NCBI GenBank assembly: GCA_934572465.1
Contig: CAKTLG010000006.1
Span: 1 to 64,000, forward strand
Source of the DNA: an uncultured Oscillospiraceae bacterium
GTDB taxonomy: Bacteria > Bacillota > Clostridia > Oscillospirales > Oscillospiraceae
Direction: 5' to 3'
DNA length: 64,000 nt
Numbering within the stretch: the stretch's first letter is position 1; each line of letters begins with the position of its first letter. Positions 18,006-26,030 of the stretch are shown here, piece by piece. Under the pieces are notes generated by a model. That model saw nothing but the letters and a program-made list of their open reading frames with translations. It was not told the DNA's origin and made no database searches. Made by a program: the position numbers and the translations under genes.

Positions 18006-18274
18006 GCTGTGAATATGGCATAAACGCGAAGATGGAGCATAAAGACGTGCGATTTCCGCCCCAAGAGAGCCGGCGGTCGGTGCAAGCCGGCGGGGAAGCG
18101 CGCGTGAATGACTCACTCCGGAGCAGTCCGCCTGAAAGGACGGGACGGCCCGCCCCCGTTACGGGCGAAGCTATCGAAGCTGCCGAGGGCACGCGGGCGA
18201 CCGCGCGCCGAATCAGGGTGGTATCGCGTAAGTTTTTGCGCCCCTGACCGTTTTATAACGGTCAGGGGCTTTTT
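18006..18274 (+). promoter_or_regulatory. T-box riboswitch (leucine) upstream of leuS
   Basis: The leader contains the Stem I distal-loop signature AGAGAGCCGGCGGTCGGTGC followed by AAGCCGG, a likely specifier CTC (Leu) at 18112-18114 followed by A, and the T-box sequence AGGGTGGTATCGCG at 18215-18228. The terminator stem CCCCTGACCG/CGGTCAGGGG (18241-18268) plus CTTTTT competes with the antiterminator. Uncharged tRNA-Leu should bind and allow read-through into leuS. The specifier is inferred from position and from the downstream gene. Confidence 0.93.
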
Positions 18275-18321
18275 CAGCGTCAGAAGTATTTTTTCACATA
18301 AAGGAGAAAAGGAGAAGATCC

Positions 18322-20829
18322 ATGAAGTACGATTTTGCAGCCATTGAGAAGAGATGGCAGGACAGGTGGGAGCAGGAAAAGCCCTACGCCGCGATCACAG
18401 GCGACCCCCGCCCCAAGTTTTACGGCCTCATCGAGTTCCCGTACCCCTCCGCCGCGGGCCTGCACGTCGGCCACCCGCGCCCGTTCACGGCGATGGACAT
18501 CATCTGCCGCAAGAAGCGTATGCAGGGCTATAATGTCCTCAACCCCATCGGCTTTGACGCCTTCGGCCTGCCGACGGAGAACTTTGCCATCAAGAACCAC
18601 ATCCATCCCGCCATCGTCACCCAGCAGAACATCAGAAACTTTACCCGCCAGCTCAAGATGCTCGGCTACGGCTTCGACTGGGACCGCGTGATCGACACGA
18701 CCGACCCTCAGTACTACAAGTGGACGCAGTGGATCTTCCTCCAGCTGTTCAAGCACGACCTTGCCTATAAGACCACGATGCCCGTCAACTGGTGCACGAG
18801 CTGCAAATGCGTGCTTGCCAATGAAGAGGTCGTCGAGGGCGTGTGCGAGCGCTGCGGCGCGCCCGTCATCCGCAAGGAGAAATCCCAGTGGATGCTGCGC
18901 ATCACGAAGTATGCCGACCGTTTGATCGACGATCTCGACGGCGTGGACTATATCGAGCGCGTGAAGACCCAGCAGCGCAACTGGATCGGCCGCTCCACCG
19001 GCACTGAGGTCACGTTCAAGACCAACACGCCGGACGATATCACCGTTTACACCACCCGCGTCGACACGCTTTTCGGCGTGACGTATACCGTCATCTCTCC
19101 CGAGCACCCGCTGCTCAAAAAGTGGCAGCCCATCATCAGGAACTGGGACGCCGTCGCCGCCTATCAGGAGGCCGCCGCGCGCAAGAGCGATTTCGAGCGC
19201 GGCGAGCTCAACAAGGAAAAGACCGGCGTGCGCCTTGAGGGCATTGAGGTCATCAACCCCGCGACCGGCAAGGCCGTGCCGATGTTCGTCTCCGACTATG
19301 TCCTCATGGGCTACGGCACGGGCATCGTCATGGGCGTTCCCGGCCACGACCAGCGCGACTGGGACTTCGCCACGGCCTTTGGCCTTCCCATCGTGGAGGT
19401 CGTCGAGGGCGGCGACATCACGAAGGAGGCCTTCACGCTCAAGGACGACACCGGCATTATGGTCAACTCCGGCTTCTTGAACGGCATGACTGTCAAGGAA
19501 GCCATCCCCGCGATGAAGCAGTATGCCGTCGAGCAGGGCTGGGGTCATGAAAAGGTCAACTACAAGCTGCGCGACTGGGTCTTCTCCCGCCAGCGCTACT
19601 GGGGCGACCCGATCCCCCTTATCAACTGCCCGAAGTGCGGCTGGGTGCCCGTTCCCGAGGAGGAGCTGCCGCTCGTTCTGCCGCAGGTTGAGAGCTATGA
19701 GCCGACCGACGACGGCGAGAGCCCCATCTCCAAGATGACCGATTGGGTCAACACCAAGTGCCCCAAGTGCGGAGGCGACGCCAAGCGCGAGACCGACACC
19801 ATGCCCCAGTGGGCCGGCTCTTCGTGGTACTTCCTGCGCTATATGGACCCGCACAACGATCACGAGCTCGTCTCTCACGAGGCCGAGCAGTATTGGGGCC
19901 CTGTGGACTGGTACAACGGCGGCATGGAGCACACCACGCTCCACCTGCTCTACTCCCGCTTCTGGCACAAGTTCCTCTACGACATCGGCGTTGTTCACAC
20001 GAAGGAGCCCTACGCCAAGCGCACGAGCCACGGCATGATCCTCGGCCAGAACCCGCACTACGTCGGCAACGTCTCCACGCAGGAGGAGAAGGACGCGCTC
20101 ATCGCCAAGTACGGCAATCAGGCGCTGCGCCCGGCGGTCAAGATGAGTAAGTCCCTCGGCAACGTCGTCAACCCCGATGATGTGGTCAAGGCCTACGGCG
20201 CGGATACGATGCGCCTTTATATCATGTTCATCGGCGACTTTGAAAAGGTCGCCACATGGTCCGACGACGCCGTCAAGGGCTGCAAGCGCTTCCTCGACCG
20301 CGTGTGGAACCTCGCCGATCAGGCGACGGAGGAGAAGGGCATTTCGGAAAAGAACGCGCCCGTCGTCCACAAGACCATCAAGAAGGTTACGGACGATATC
20401 GACACGCTCAAGATGAATACCGCCATCGCCGCGCTCATGGCCATGGTCAACGAGTTTTACGCGAACGGCCTGAGCCATGGCGATCTTGAGGCGCTGCTGC
20501 TCATGCTCTCTCCCTTCGCCCCCCATATGGTCGAGGAGCTCTGGGAGCAGAAGGGCTTTGCCGCCGCGCATGAAGGCAGGATGGCGATGCAGTGCGCATG
20601 GCCCGAATACGACGAGAGCAAGACGGTCGCTTCCTCCGTCGAAATGGCGGTGCAGGTGGGCGGCAAGCTCAAGGGTACGATCACCGTTCCCGTGGACAGC
20701 GAGCAGGATGCCGTCGTCGCGGCCGCGCAGGCGAACGAGAAGGTCGCCAAGGCGCTTGCCGGTATGCAGATCGTCAAGGTCATCCACGTGAAAAACAAGC
20801 TCGTGAACCTGATCGTGAAGCCCTGCTGA
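18322..20829 (+). CDS. leuS: Leucyl-tRNA synthetase
   Basis: An 835-residue class I synthetase charging tRNA-Leu. The HIGH-class motif is HVGHPRPFTAMD near residue 50; many LeuRS have HVGHPEGY, so the PRPF form is a variant. Zinc-type clusters CTSCKC...CERCG and CPKCGWVP...CPKCGGD are present. The CP1 editing domain carries TTRVDTLFGVTY and GVPGHDQRDWDFA. KMSKSLGNVVNPDDVV is the KMSKS loop, and the C-terminal anticodon domain ends VKNKLVNLIVK. The gene is under T-box control. AGGAGAAAAGGAGA precedes the ATG. Confidence 0.97.
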   Translation: MKYDFAAIEKRWQDRWEQEKPYAAITGDPRPKFYGLIEFPYPSAAGLHVGHPRPFTAMDIICRKKRMQGYNVLNPIGFDAFGLPTENFAIKNHIHPAIVTQQNIRNFTRQLKMLGYGFDWDRVIDTTDPQYYKWTQWIFLQLFKHDLAYKTTMPVNWCTSCKCVLANEEVVEGVCERCGAPVIRKEKSQWMLRITKYADRLIDDLDGVDYIERVKTQQRNWIGRSTGTEVTFKTNTPDDITVYTTRVDTLFGVTYTVISPEHPLLKKWQPIIRNWDAVAAYQEAAARKSDFERGELNKEKTGVRLEGIEVINPATGKAVPMFVSDYVLMGYGTGIVMGVPGHDQRDWDFATAFGLPIVEVVEGGDITKEAFTLKDDTGIMVNSGFLNGMTVKEAIPAMKQYAVEQGWGHEKVNYKLRDWVFSRQRYWGDPIPLINCPKCGWVPVPEEELPLVLPQVESYEPTDDGESPISKMTDWVNTKCPKCGGDAKRETDTMPQWAGSSWYFLRYMDPHNDHELVSHEAEQYWGPVDWYNGGMEHTTLHLLYSRFWHKFLYDIGVVHTKEPYAKRTSHGMILGQNPHYVGNVSTQEEKDALIAKYGNQALRPAVKMSKSLGNVVNPDDVVKAYGADTMRLYIMFIGDFEKVATWSDDAVKGCKRFLDRVWNLADQATEEKGISEKNAPVVHKTIKKVTDDIDTLKMNTAIAALMAMVNEFYANGLSHGDLEALLLMLSPFAPHMVEELWEQKGFAAAHEGRMAMQCAWPEYDESKTVASSVEMAVQVGGKLKGTITVPVDSEQDAVVAAAQANEKVAKALAGMQIVKVIHVKNKLVNLIVKPC

Positions 20830-20870
20830 GCATAAGCTGTGGATTTTTTGAAAATGTGAGAAAAATATTA

Positions 20871-20899
20871 TTGACAAGCTGTGATTTTTCTCATATAAT
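20871..20899 (+). promoter_or_regulatory. Strong promoter of rpsU
   Basis: Perfect consensus TTGACA (20871-20876), 17-base spacer, TATAAT (20894-20899), in a short AT-rich window between leuS and rpsU. The 70-base leader after it has no obvious fold. Confidence 0.95.
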
Positions 20900-20977
20900 A
20901 CCCCCGTTAGTCATGTGAATGACTCTTAAAGAGCACTCAGGATCAAGCCGGGTGCATCGGAGGGAGGGAAAATATAA

Positions 20978-21163
20978 ATGTCCGAGATCCATGTCAAGGA
21001 GGGCGAATCTCTCGACAGCGCGCTCAAGCGCTTCAAGAGAAGCTGCGCTAAGGCTGGTATCGTGGCGGAGGTTCGCAAGAGAGAGTGCTATGAAAGCCCC
21101 AGTGTCAAGCGCCGCAAGAAGAGCGAAGCCGCCCGCAAGAACCGCAACAAGCGCTACTACTAA
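20978..21163 (+). CDS. rpsU: Small-subunit ribosomal protein bS21
   Basis: A 61-residue, very basic protein matching S21 throughout ([38 protein letters not shown]). The GGAGGGAGGG ribosome site is unusually long. The gene is monocistronic between a consensus promoter and a strong terminator, as expected for an abundant ribosomal protein. Confidence 0.97.
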   Translation: MSEIHVKEGESLDSALKRFKRSCAKAGIVAEVRKRECYESPSVKRRKKSEAARKNRNKRYY

Positions 21164-21171
21164 GCGATTTG

Positions 21172-21208
21172 AAAAAAGACCCGCCGCATATGCGGCGGGT
21201 CTTTTTTT
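21172..21208 (+). terminator. Terminator of rpsU (bidirectional)
   Basis: AAAAAAGACCCGCCGCA pairs perfectly with TGCGGCGGGTCTTTTTT, leaving almost no loop. Runs of A and T on the two sides allow it to end the leftward gene as well. Confidence 0.95.
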
Positions 21209-21250
21209 GCGTCATGCCCTCTGCGGGATATGGGCAGGATGCCGCGCGGC

Positions 21251-22012
21251 TCAGAGCTGCGCCAGCTCCGGAAGGATATCCGCCACCTCTGGATACATGA
21301 GGAACGCCTCCTGTATCCCAAGGCTTTGCGCGAGGCGGCGTTTCTGGCGCAGCGTGCCGGCGTCATCAAAGAGAACGAAGTGCCCCGACTCCCCGTCGGT
21401 GTAGGTAAAGTAGTTCGCCATCAGCTCGCGGGCGTAGTAGACGGAGCTGGGATGCTGACGGCGCAGCGCGAGCAGCTCGCTGCGCGTCAGCGGCGTGCCG
21501 CAGCCCGTGGGACAGGGAAGGGGAAAGTCCATCTGCACGCGCTCCAGATCGAGCGCAAGGCGGTTTGCACCGTAACGGCTCACCGCGCTTTCCAGCAGCG
21601 CGCGCAGCGAGCCGCCGGAAACGGCAGTGCCGACGAGCAGCACCGCGCCCTCGGCGGGAAGGGCGAGCGGACAATAGAGCGGCAGGCCCCGCGCGCTGAG
21701 CGCGCGGGCAAGGCGCGTGAGAAAGGGCAGCCGGTCAGCGGGACACGCCGCGTCAAAGTCCGCCAGCACGCCGCGGTGCCCGTGCGCGCGGCACTCGTTC
21801 ACAATGGCGCGGCACAGGGCGTCCGCACGCGGCAGCGTGAGCGCGCAGCGGTCGATGAGTCCCATCAATCCGCCGTGCGGCGCCTCCGGCGCGCGCGTGC
21901 GCGCAAGGCAGCCGCTCTCATCGACGGCATAGGCGACGTGGACGAGCGGAAGCTCCGGCGGCCGGTCGAGCCGCGCGAGCGCGGCGGGCGTGATGGCAAG
22001 ATGTACGGCCAG
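21251..22012 (-). CDS. Conserved protein of unknown function, possible TIM-barrel hydrolase
   Basis: About 253 residues. Strand-like segments LPLVHVAYAVDESG, GHRGVLADFDA, GLPLYCPLALPAEGAVLLVGTA and ANRLALDLERVQMDFPLP, and a final HFVLFDDAGT, recall glycoside-hydrolase-18-like barrels of spore or wall proteins. No catalytic motif is certain. The protein-like stretch begins near 22012, where AAGGGGGG precedes a CTG codon by seven bases; no ATG, GTG or TTG fits, so a rare CTG start is proposed. Longer in-frame starts would run into the divergent yqeG gene and read as low-quality sequence. It is divergent from yqeG and ends at the shared terminator beside rpsU. Confidence 0.55.
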   Translation of the reverse strand: MAVHLAITPAALARLDRPPELPLVHVAYAVDESGCLARTRAPEAPHGGLMGLIDRCALTLPRADALCRAIVNECRAHGHRGVLADFDAACPADRLPFLTRLARALSARGLPLYCPLALPAEGAVLLVGTAVSGGSLRALLESAVSRYGANRLALDLERVQMDFPLPCPTGCGTPLTRSELLALRRQHPSSVYYARELMANYFTYTDGESGHFVLFDDAGTLRQKRRLAQSLGIQEAFLMYPEVADILPELAQL

Positions 22013-22025
22013 AAAAAATCCCCCC

Positions 22026-22054
22026 TTGTGCAGCGCGGGACAAATGCGTATAAT
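22026..22054 (+). promoter_or_regulatory. Promoter of the yqeG-like gene
   Basis: TTGTGC (22026-22031), 17-base spacer, TATAAT (22049-22054), 55 bases before the ATG. It overlaps the leader of the leftward gene, so the two may be co-regulated. Confidence 0.75.
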
Positions 22055-22108
22055 AAACAGGCGGGCGCGCTGCGTCCTGCGATACCTTATGCAACACGGG
22101 AGTTCGAT

Positions 22109-22630
22109 ATGCTCAGCCTGCTTTGCCCGCAATGGGTGTTTGACGATCATACCGCCGTCACGCCGGCGTTTCTGAGGGAGCACGGCGTGCGGCTGCTGCT
22201 GTGCGACCTTGACTATACGCTCGCGCCCAAAAGCCAGCGCGAGCCGGACGAGGCGCTCAGGCAATGGATCGGCGCGCTGCGCGGCGCGGGGATCACGGTC
22301 GCCATCCTCTCCAACAACCGAAGTCCCGCGCGTGTGGAGCGCTTCTGCAAGCCGCTCGGCATCGGCTATGTGGGGCACGCGGGCAAGCCCGCGGTGCGCG
22401 GCTTCCGCGAGGCGATGGCGCGCTATGGTGTGCGCGCGGACGAGACGGCGATGCTTGGCGACAAGCTGCTGACCGACGTGCTCGGCGCGCGGCGCAGCGG
22501 CGTGCTGGCGCTGATGGTCGAGCCGAAGGGCGGGCCGCGCGGCGCATGGAACCGCGCGCTGCACGCGATGCAGCAGCCGTTCAAGGCCGCCAGCGCCCAC
22601 GACGAACGTGCAGGATCGAAAAATTTGTGA
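22109..22630 (+). CDS. yqeG: YqeG-family HAD phosphatase
   Basis: A 173-residue HAD-superfamily IIIA phosphatase. Motif I is LLLCDLDYTLAP (nucleophile Asp and acid Asp in DxDYT), motif II is AILSNN, Lys of motif III is in HAGKPAVRG, and motif IV is MLGDKLLTDV. The leading segment LCPQWVFDDHTAVTPAFL is typical of YqeG. It starts at ATG 22109 with GGGAG upstream. The substrate is unknown; mitochondrial relatives dephosphorylate phosphatidylglycerophosphate, so a lipid role is possible. Confidence 0.9.
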   Translation: MLSLLCPQWVFDDHTAVTPAFLREHGVRLLLCDLDYTLAPKSQREPDEALRQWIGALRGAGITVAILSNNRSPARVERFCKPLGIGYVGHAGKPAVRGFREAMARYGVRADETAMLGDKLLTDVLGARRSGVLALMVEPKGGPRGAWNRALHAMQQPFKAASAHDERAGSKNL

Positions 22631-22658
22631 AAATCTACCGCAATATCAAGAAAACCAC

Positions 22659-22687
22659 TTGCAAAGGCGCGCTGTATGCGGTAAAAT
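22659..22687 (+). promoter_or_regulatory. Promoter of efp
   Basis: TTGCAA (22659-22664), 17-base spacer, TAAAAT (22682-22687), 79 bases before the efp start. Confidence 0.75.
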
Positions 22688-22765
22688 ACCTAAGGTTATC
22701 AACCGATACTTTTTTGAATTTGAGGATAGCAACGGATATCCTCGGGAATACAGGAGGAAAAAGCA

Positions 22766-23332
22766 ATGGCAACGATTACGGCTGGTGATTTCAGAAACGG
22801 TAAGGTCTTCGAGATGGACGGCAAGTATTATCAGGTCGTCGAGTTCCAGCATGTCAAGCCTGGCAAGGGCGCGGCCTTTGTGCGCACCAAGATGAAGAAC
22901 GTCGTCACCGGCGGCGTGACCGAGACCTCTTTCAACCCCACCGCGAAGTTCGACGAGGTGGCCATCGAGCGCAAGAACATGGAGTACAGCTACAACGACG
23001 GCGATCTGTACTACTTCATGGATCAGGAGACCTACGACATGGTCCCGCTGAACCGCGATATGCTCGGCGACGCGTTCCGCTTCGTCAAGGAGAATACCAT
23101 GTGCATGATCCTGTCCATCAAGGGCAATGTCTTCGGCGTGGAAGCGCCGAACTTCGTCGACCTTGAGGTCACCGATACCGAGCCGGGCCTGGCCGGCAAC
23201 ACCGCCACCAACACCCTCAAGCCCGCCACGCTCGAGACCGGCGCGCAGATCAAGGTGCCCCTGTTCGTCAACATCGGCGACAAGATCACGATCGACACCC
23301 GCACGGGCGAGTATCTCAGCCGCGCCAAGTAA
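22766..23332 (+). CDS. efp: Elongation factor P
   Basis: A 188-residue EF-P that rescues ribosomes stalled at proline runs. Domain I holds [19 protein letters not shown] with the modifiable Lys in the PGKG loop. The OB domains and the end [18 protein letters not shown] are standard. An AGGAGGAAAAA site precedes the ATG. No modification enzyme gene is nearby. Confidence 0.97.
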   Translation: MATITAGDFRNGKVFEMDGKYYQVVEFQHVKPGKGAAFVRTKMKNVVTGGVTETSFNPTAKFDEVAIERKNMEYSYNDGDLYYFMDQETYDMVPLNRDMLGDAFRFVKENTMCMILSIKGNVFGVEAPNFVDLEVTDTEPGLAGNTATNTLKPATLETGAQIKVPLFVNIGDKITIDTRTGEYLSRAK

Positions 23333-23401
23333 GGCATACGGCCCGCATACGATAGCAGCCACAGGAGGATTGTAGTTCCGCTCAAGGAAAGGAGTTTTAC
23401 G

Positions 23402-23821
23402 ATGGGTATTTCTGAAAAGATCGCATATCTCAAGGGCCTGATGGAAGGCCTGAAGCTCGACGCCGAGTCCAACGAGGGCAAGCTGTTCCGCGCGATCGTG
23501 GACGTGCTCGACGAGGTCGCGCTCGAGGTCGAGGATCTGACCGACGAGGTCATGGAGCTTGGCGACGGGCTCGATGTCGTCAGCGACGATCTCAGCGACG
23601 TGGAGGATCTTGTCTATGATGAGGACGAGGACGACTACGACGAGGAAGAAGACGAGGATGACGAGGAGGAGTGCTACGCCACGACCTGCCCCGAGTGTGA
23701 GGAGGAGATCTTCTTCGACGATTCCGTTCTGGAAGACGGCAAGGTGATCTGCCCCAACTGCGGCGCGACTCTCGAGTTTGATCCCGCCGACCTGGAGGAC
23801 GACGAGGAGAAGGACGACTGA
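23402..23821 (+). CDS. CD1247-type acidic zinc-ribbon protein
   Basis: A 139-residue protein: a helical N-terminal domain (ISEKIAYLKGLMEGLKLD) matching the clostridial CD1247 N-terminal domain, a very acidic Asp/Glu linker at about residues 70-92, then a zinc ribbon (CPECEEEI, ICPNCGATLEF) and an acidic tail. It follows efp by 69 bases with an AAAGGAG site and ends at a strong terminator, so it is likely co-transcribed with efp. Function is unknown. The ribbon plus acidic linker suggests contact with the transcription or translation machinery; this is an inference only. Confidence 0.8.
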   Translation: MGISEKIAYLKGLMEGLKLDAESNEGKLFRAIVDVLDEVALEVEDLTDEVMELGDGLDVVSDDLSDVEDLVYDEDEDDYDEEEDEDDEEECYATTCPECEEEIFFDDSVLEDGKVICPNCGATLEFDPADLEDDEEKDD

Positions 23822-23847
23822 GCGCCTTGAATTCCATAAAGCAAAAG

Positions 23848-23884
23848 GCCGCCGCAGCAGGATTTCTGCTGCGGCGGCTTTTTG
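23848..23884 (+). terminator. Terminator after efp operon
   Basis: GCCGCCGCAGCAG pairs perfectly with CTGCTGCGGCGGC across a GATTT loop, followed by TTTTT. Confidence 0.92.
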
Positions 23885-23916
23885 GGCTGCGTCATAGAGA
23901 AAGAAGACCGCTGCGG

Positions 23917-24825
23917 TCAACCGTTGGACACTGACTTCGGCCGCCCGTATTTTTCTTCCATTTCTTTCGTGTGTGCATGAAGCAGCTTCAGCGCCTGCGT
24001 CCGGATACAGGGCAGCGACCTTTGATCCGTGCCTGCAAACTCGCGCTTGATCCGCGCGGCTGCTGCCGCATGACTGTCGCCTGTCCTGCTTTCATCCGCT
24101 TCCGATAAGAACTTCTGCAGCAGCCCCAAATCGCCGGAGTAGTGGAGCTCCACCAGTTTTGCCCGGTACTCCAGCTCCGCGGGGGCGATCCCCGGAAACC
24201 GTTTCATATCCATCGTATGCTGCGCTTCGTGCTTCAGAAGCGAAACAAGAAACCGCTCGCTCTCGAAGTCATACGCCTGTTCAACGCAGTTGATCGTGCC
24301 GTCGGCCGAGGCCCAGCCGCCCGTACCGTACCGGCCGAAGGTCAGATAATCCATCCAGCTTCGGAATACGAAGCCCTTGAGAATATTGACCGTATATTCC
24401 GCCGTTCCGTCCGGCAGCTCGACAGAGTAGACGGTCGGCACCGTATCCCGCCAGACATAAGGGCCGTAATATCCCTGTGTCTTCCCGAAAAGCGCATGAT
24501 AGCCGTTCGCTTCAAACACCGATCGAAGCTGCTCGGTCAGAAGCGCTTCATCCGCGTCCGGCATATGCAGGAGCGCTCTCAGCCCTGTCAGCAGCCTGCC
24601 CGCGGCCTCTGCCTCCGGCAAGCCGCAGTAAAAGGCATCGCGGAAATAGACCTGATACAGCCGCAGGATGTCGTTGAGCATATCCGGTATTTCAAACGTG
24701 CGGTATTCGCAGTTTTCAAAGATCGCGGCATACGCGGGAAGAATGTCCTTGAATTCCTCGTGCTCGCGCATGTATGCAATGGCGCCCTTCATGTCTCCAT
24801 TCAGAAAAAACTGACTGATCTGCAT
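23917..24825 (-). CDS. Uncharacterised protein with HExxH-type motif (putative metallohydrolase)
   Basis: A 302-residue soluble protein without a signal peptide. The notable element is LLKHEAQHTMDM near residue 210, an HExxH zinc-binding helix, followed 15-20 residues later by ELEYRAKLVEL, where a Glu could be the third ligand. The N-terminal half is helical (NGDMKGAIAYMREHEEF) and may bind a partner or inhibit. GAGGGGAG lies before the ATG. It faces the NifX-thioredoxin gene. I do not recognise the family; zinc peptidase activity is inferred from the motif alone. Confidence 0.6.
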   Translation of the reverse strand: MQISQFFLNGDMKGAIAYMREHEEFKDILPAYAAIFENCEYRTFEIPDMLNDILRLYQVYFRDAFYCGLPEAEAAGRLLTGLRALLHMPDADEALLTEQLRSVFEANGYHALFGKTQGYYGPYVWRDTVPTVYSVELPDGTAEYTVNILKGFVFRSWMDYLTFGRYGTGGWASADGTINCVEQAYDFESERFLVSLLKHEAQHTMDMKRFPGIAPAELEYRAKLVELHYSGDLGLLQKFLSEADESRTGDSHAAAAARIKREFAGTDQRSLPCIRTQALKLLHAHTKEMEEKYGRPKSVSNG

Positions 24826-24960
24826 GGCTGCGCTCCCCTCTATAGGTTTGGACTTGGCGGCGAAAGAGTCTCAGCGATGCAACGATCATAGCATAGTGGG
24901 GAATAAATGTCAAAGCAAGGCGGCGCTGCGGACGATCGCGGTTTGTTTACAAATTTCCGG

Positions 24961-24989
24961 TTGTACGGAGAGGAAAAGCGTGGTACACT
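24961..24989 (+). promoter_or_regulatory. Probable promoter of the NifX-thioredoxin/FTR-like operon
   Basis: TTGTAC (24961-24966), 17-base spacer, TACACT (24984-24989), 57 bases before the start codon. The rest of the 221-base gap holds nothing else recognisable. Confidence 0.6.
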
Positions 24990-25046
24990 ACGGACAAAGC
25001 ACGGGGCGCGGCATCCCGCCGCGCTGCCGAAGAAAGGAAAAACACG

Positions 25047-25805
25047 ATGAAAATTGCCATTCCCTGTGAAAACGGCCAGGTGATGCAGCACTTCGGCCAT
25101 ACACGGACCTTTAACCTCTACACCATCGAGGATATCAAGCCCATCGAAAAGGACAGCGTGACCTTTGATGATCTCGACCATGAGAAGGTCGCGGGCGGGC
25201 TCAAGGCGCGCGGCGTCGACCTTATTATCTGCGGCGATATCGGCCCGGGCGCGCGCAGCGCCGTGGAAAACGCGCACATGCTGCTCATCTCCGGCGTATC
25301 CGGCGAGGCGGACGAGGCGGTCGACAGCTTTCTTGAGGGCCGGCTCGAGCTGATGACCGGCGACAGCGCCGCGGGCGCGGGCGGCTGCGGCGCGGGCTGC
25401 GGCAGCGGATGCAGTGCATGCGGCGCGGGCTGCGGCGGCTGTGGCGGCGGCTTCCATGAGCCGTATGTCGAGACGCGCAGCTTTACCGACATCGTCACGC
25501 TGACGGAGGAGAACTTCGAGGCCGAGGTGCTGAACGATCCGGGCCTTATCATCATTGACTTCTGGGCCGAGTGGTGCCAGCCGTGCAAAATGATGGCACC
25601 CGTCTTTGCCGCGCTCAACGAGGAAGAGGACAAGGTCAAGTTCTGCAAGGTCAACGTTGACGAGCAGCCGAATCTTGCCTCGATGTTCGGCATCGATTCC
25701 ATCCCGACGCTCGCCGTCGTGCAGGACCGCCACACGCTCACCGGCATGGTCGGCGTGCATGACAAGGCCGACATCAAGGCGATGCTGGAGAAGTGCAAGG
25801 CATGA
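25047..25805 (+). CDS. NifX/NifB-type cofactor-binding domain fused to thioredoxin by a Cys/Gly linker
   Basis: A 252-residue fusion. Residues 1 to about 105 are a dinitrogenase iron-molybdenum cofactor biosynthesis (NifX/NafY-like) domain: KIAIPCENGQVMQHFGHTRT and VDLIICGDIGPGA. Then comes a short linker of almost only Gly, Ala and Cys with six cysteines spaced two to three residues apart. From about residue 150 a complete thioredoxin follows: IIIDFWAEWCQPCKMMAPV with the redox pair WCQPC, and IPTLAVVQ with the cis-Pro. NifX domains carry metal clusters, so the protein may couple cluster or metal handling to disulfide exchange. It shares ATGA with the FTR-like gene downstream. No nitrogenase genes are present. 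Confidence 0.9.
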   Translation: MKIAIPCENGQVMQHFGHTRTFNLYTIEDIKPIEKDSVTFDDLDHEKVAGGLKARGVDLIICGDIGPGARSAVENAHMLLISGVSGEADEAVDSFLEGRLELMTGDSAAGAGGCGAGCGSGCSACGAGCGGCGGGFHEPYVETRSFTDIVTLTEENFEAEVLNDPGLIIIDFWAEWCQPCKMMAPVFAALNEEEDKVKFCKVNVDEQPNLASMFGIDSIPTLAVVQDRHTLTGMVGVHDKADIKAMLEKCKA

Positions 25806-25999
25806 AGATACGATACAACGAGGACGCCGAGGTCGTCGCCCGCCTGCGCGCGGCGCTTTTGAAGCGCGAGCTGCAATGTCCCTGCCGCTTTCAGAAAACG
25901 GAGGACAACGTCTGCATGTGCAGGGAGTTCCGCGAACAGATCGCGGACCCCGAGTTTGAGGGTTACTGCCACTGCCGGCTCTACTACAAGGAAAAATGA
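25802..25999 (+). CDS. Short ferredoxin:thioredoxin reductase catalytic-domain protein
   Basis: A 65-residue protein with three CxC pairs: Cys26-Pro-Cys28, Cys38-Met-Cys40 and Cys56-His-Cys58, in the setting ELQCPCRF, DNVCMCREFRE and GYCHCRLYY. This is the short Firmicute form of the FTR catalytic chain, which holds a 4Fe-4S cluster beside an active disulfide and passes ferredoxin electrons to thioredoxin. Spacing differs from the plastid enzyme, so activity is inferred. The ATG at 25802 overlaps the preceding stop (ATGA); the encoded thioredoxin domain is its obvious partner. Confidence 0.85.
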   Translation: MKIRYNEDAEVVARLRAALLKRELQCPCRFQKTEDNVCMCREFREQIADPEFEGYCHCRLYYKEK

Positions 26000-26000
26000 G

Positions 26001-26030
26001 AAAAAGCACCGCGAGAAGCGGTGCTTTTTT
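26001..26030 (+). terminator. Terminator between FTR-like gene and rluD-like gene (bidirectional)
   Basis: AAAAAGCACCGC, GAGAA loop, GCGGTGCTTTTTT. It starts one base after the FTR-like stop and abuts the stop of the leftward gene. Confidence 0.92.

Noticed and set aside
18032..18347. Short frames across the leuS leader
   Set aside because: They lie inside a recognisable T-box RNA with its terminator.
18280..20877. 865-codon frame antisense to leuS
   Set aside because: Low-complexity Val/Leu/Gly/His/Asp composition and no family; leuS is unambiguous.
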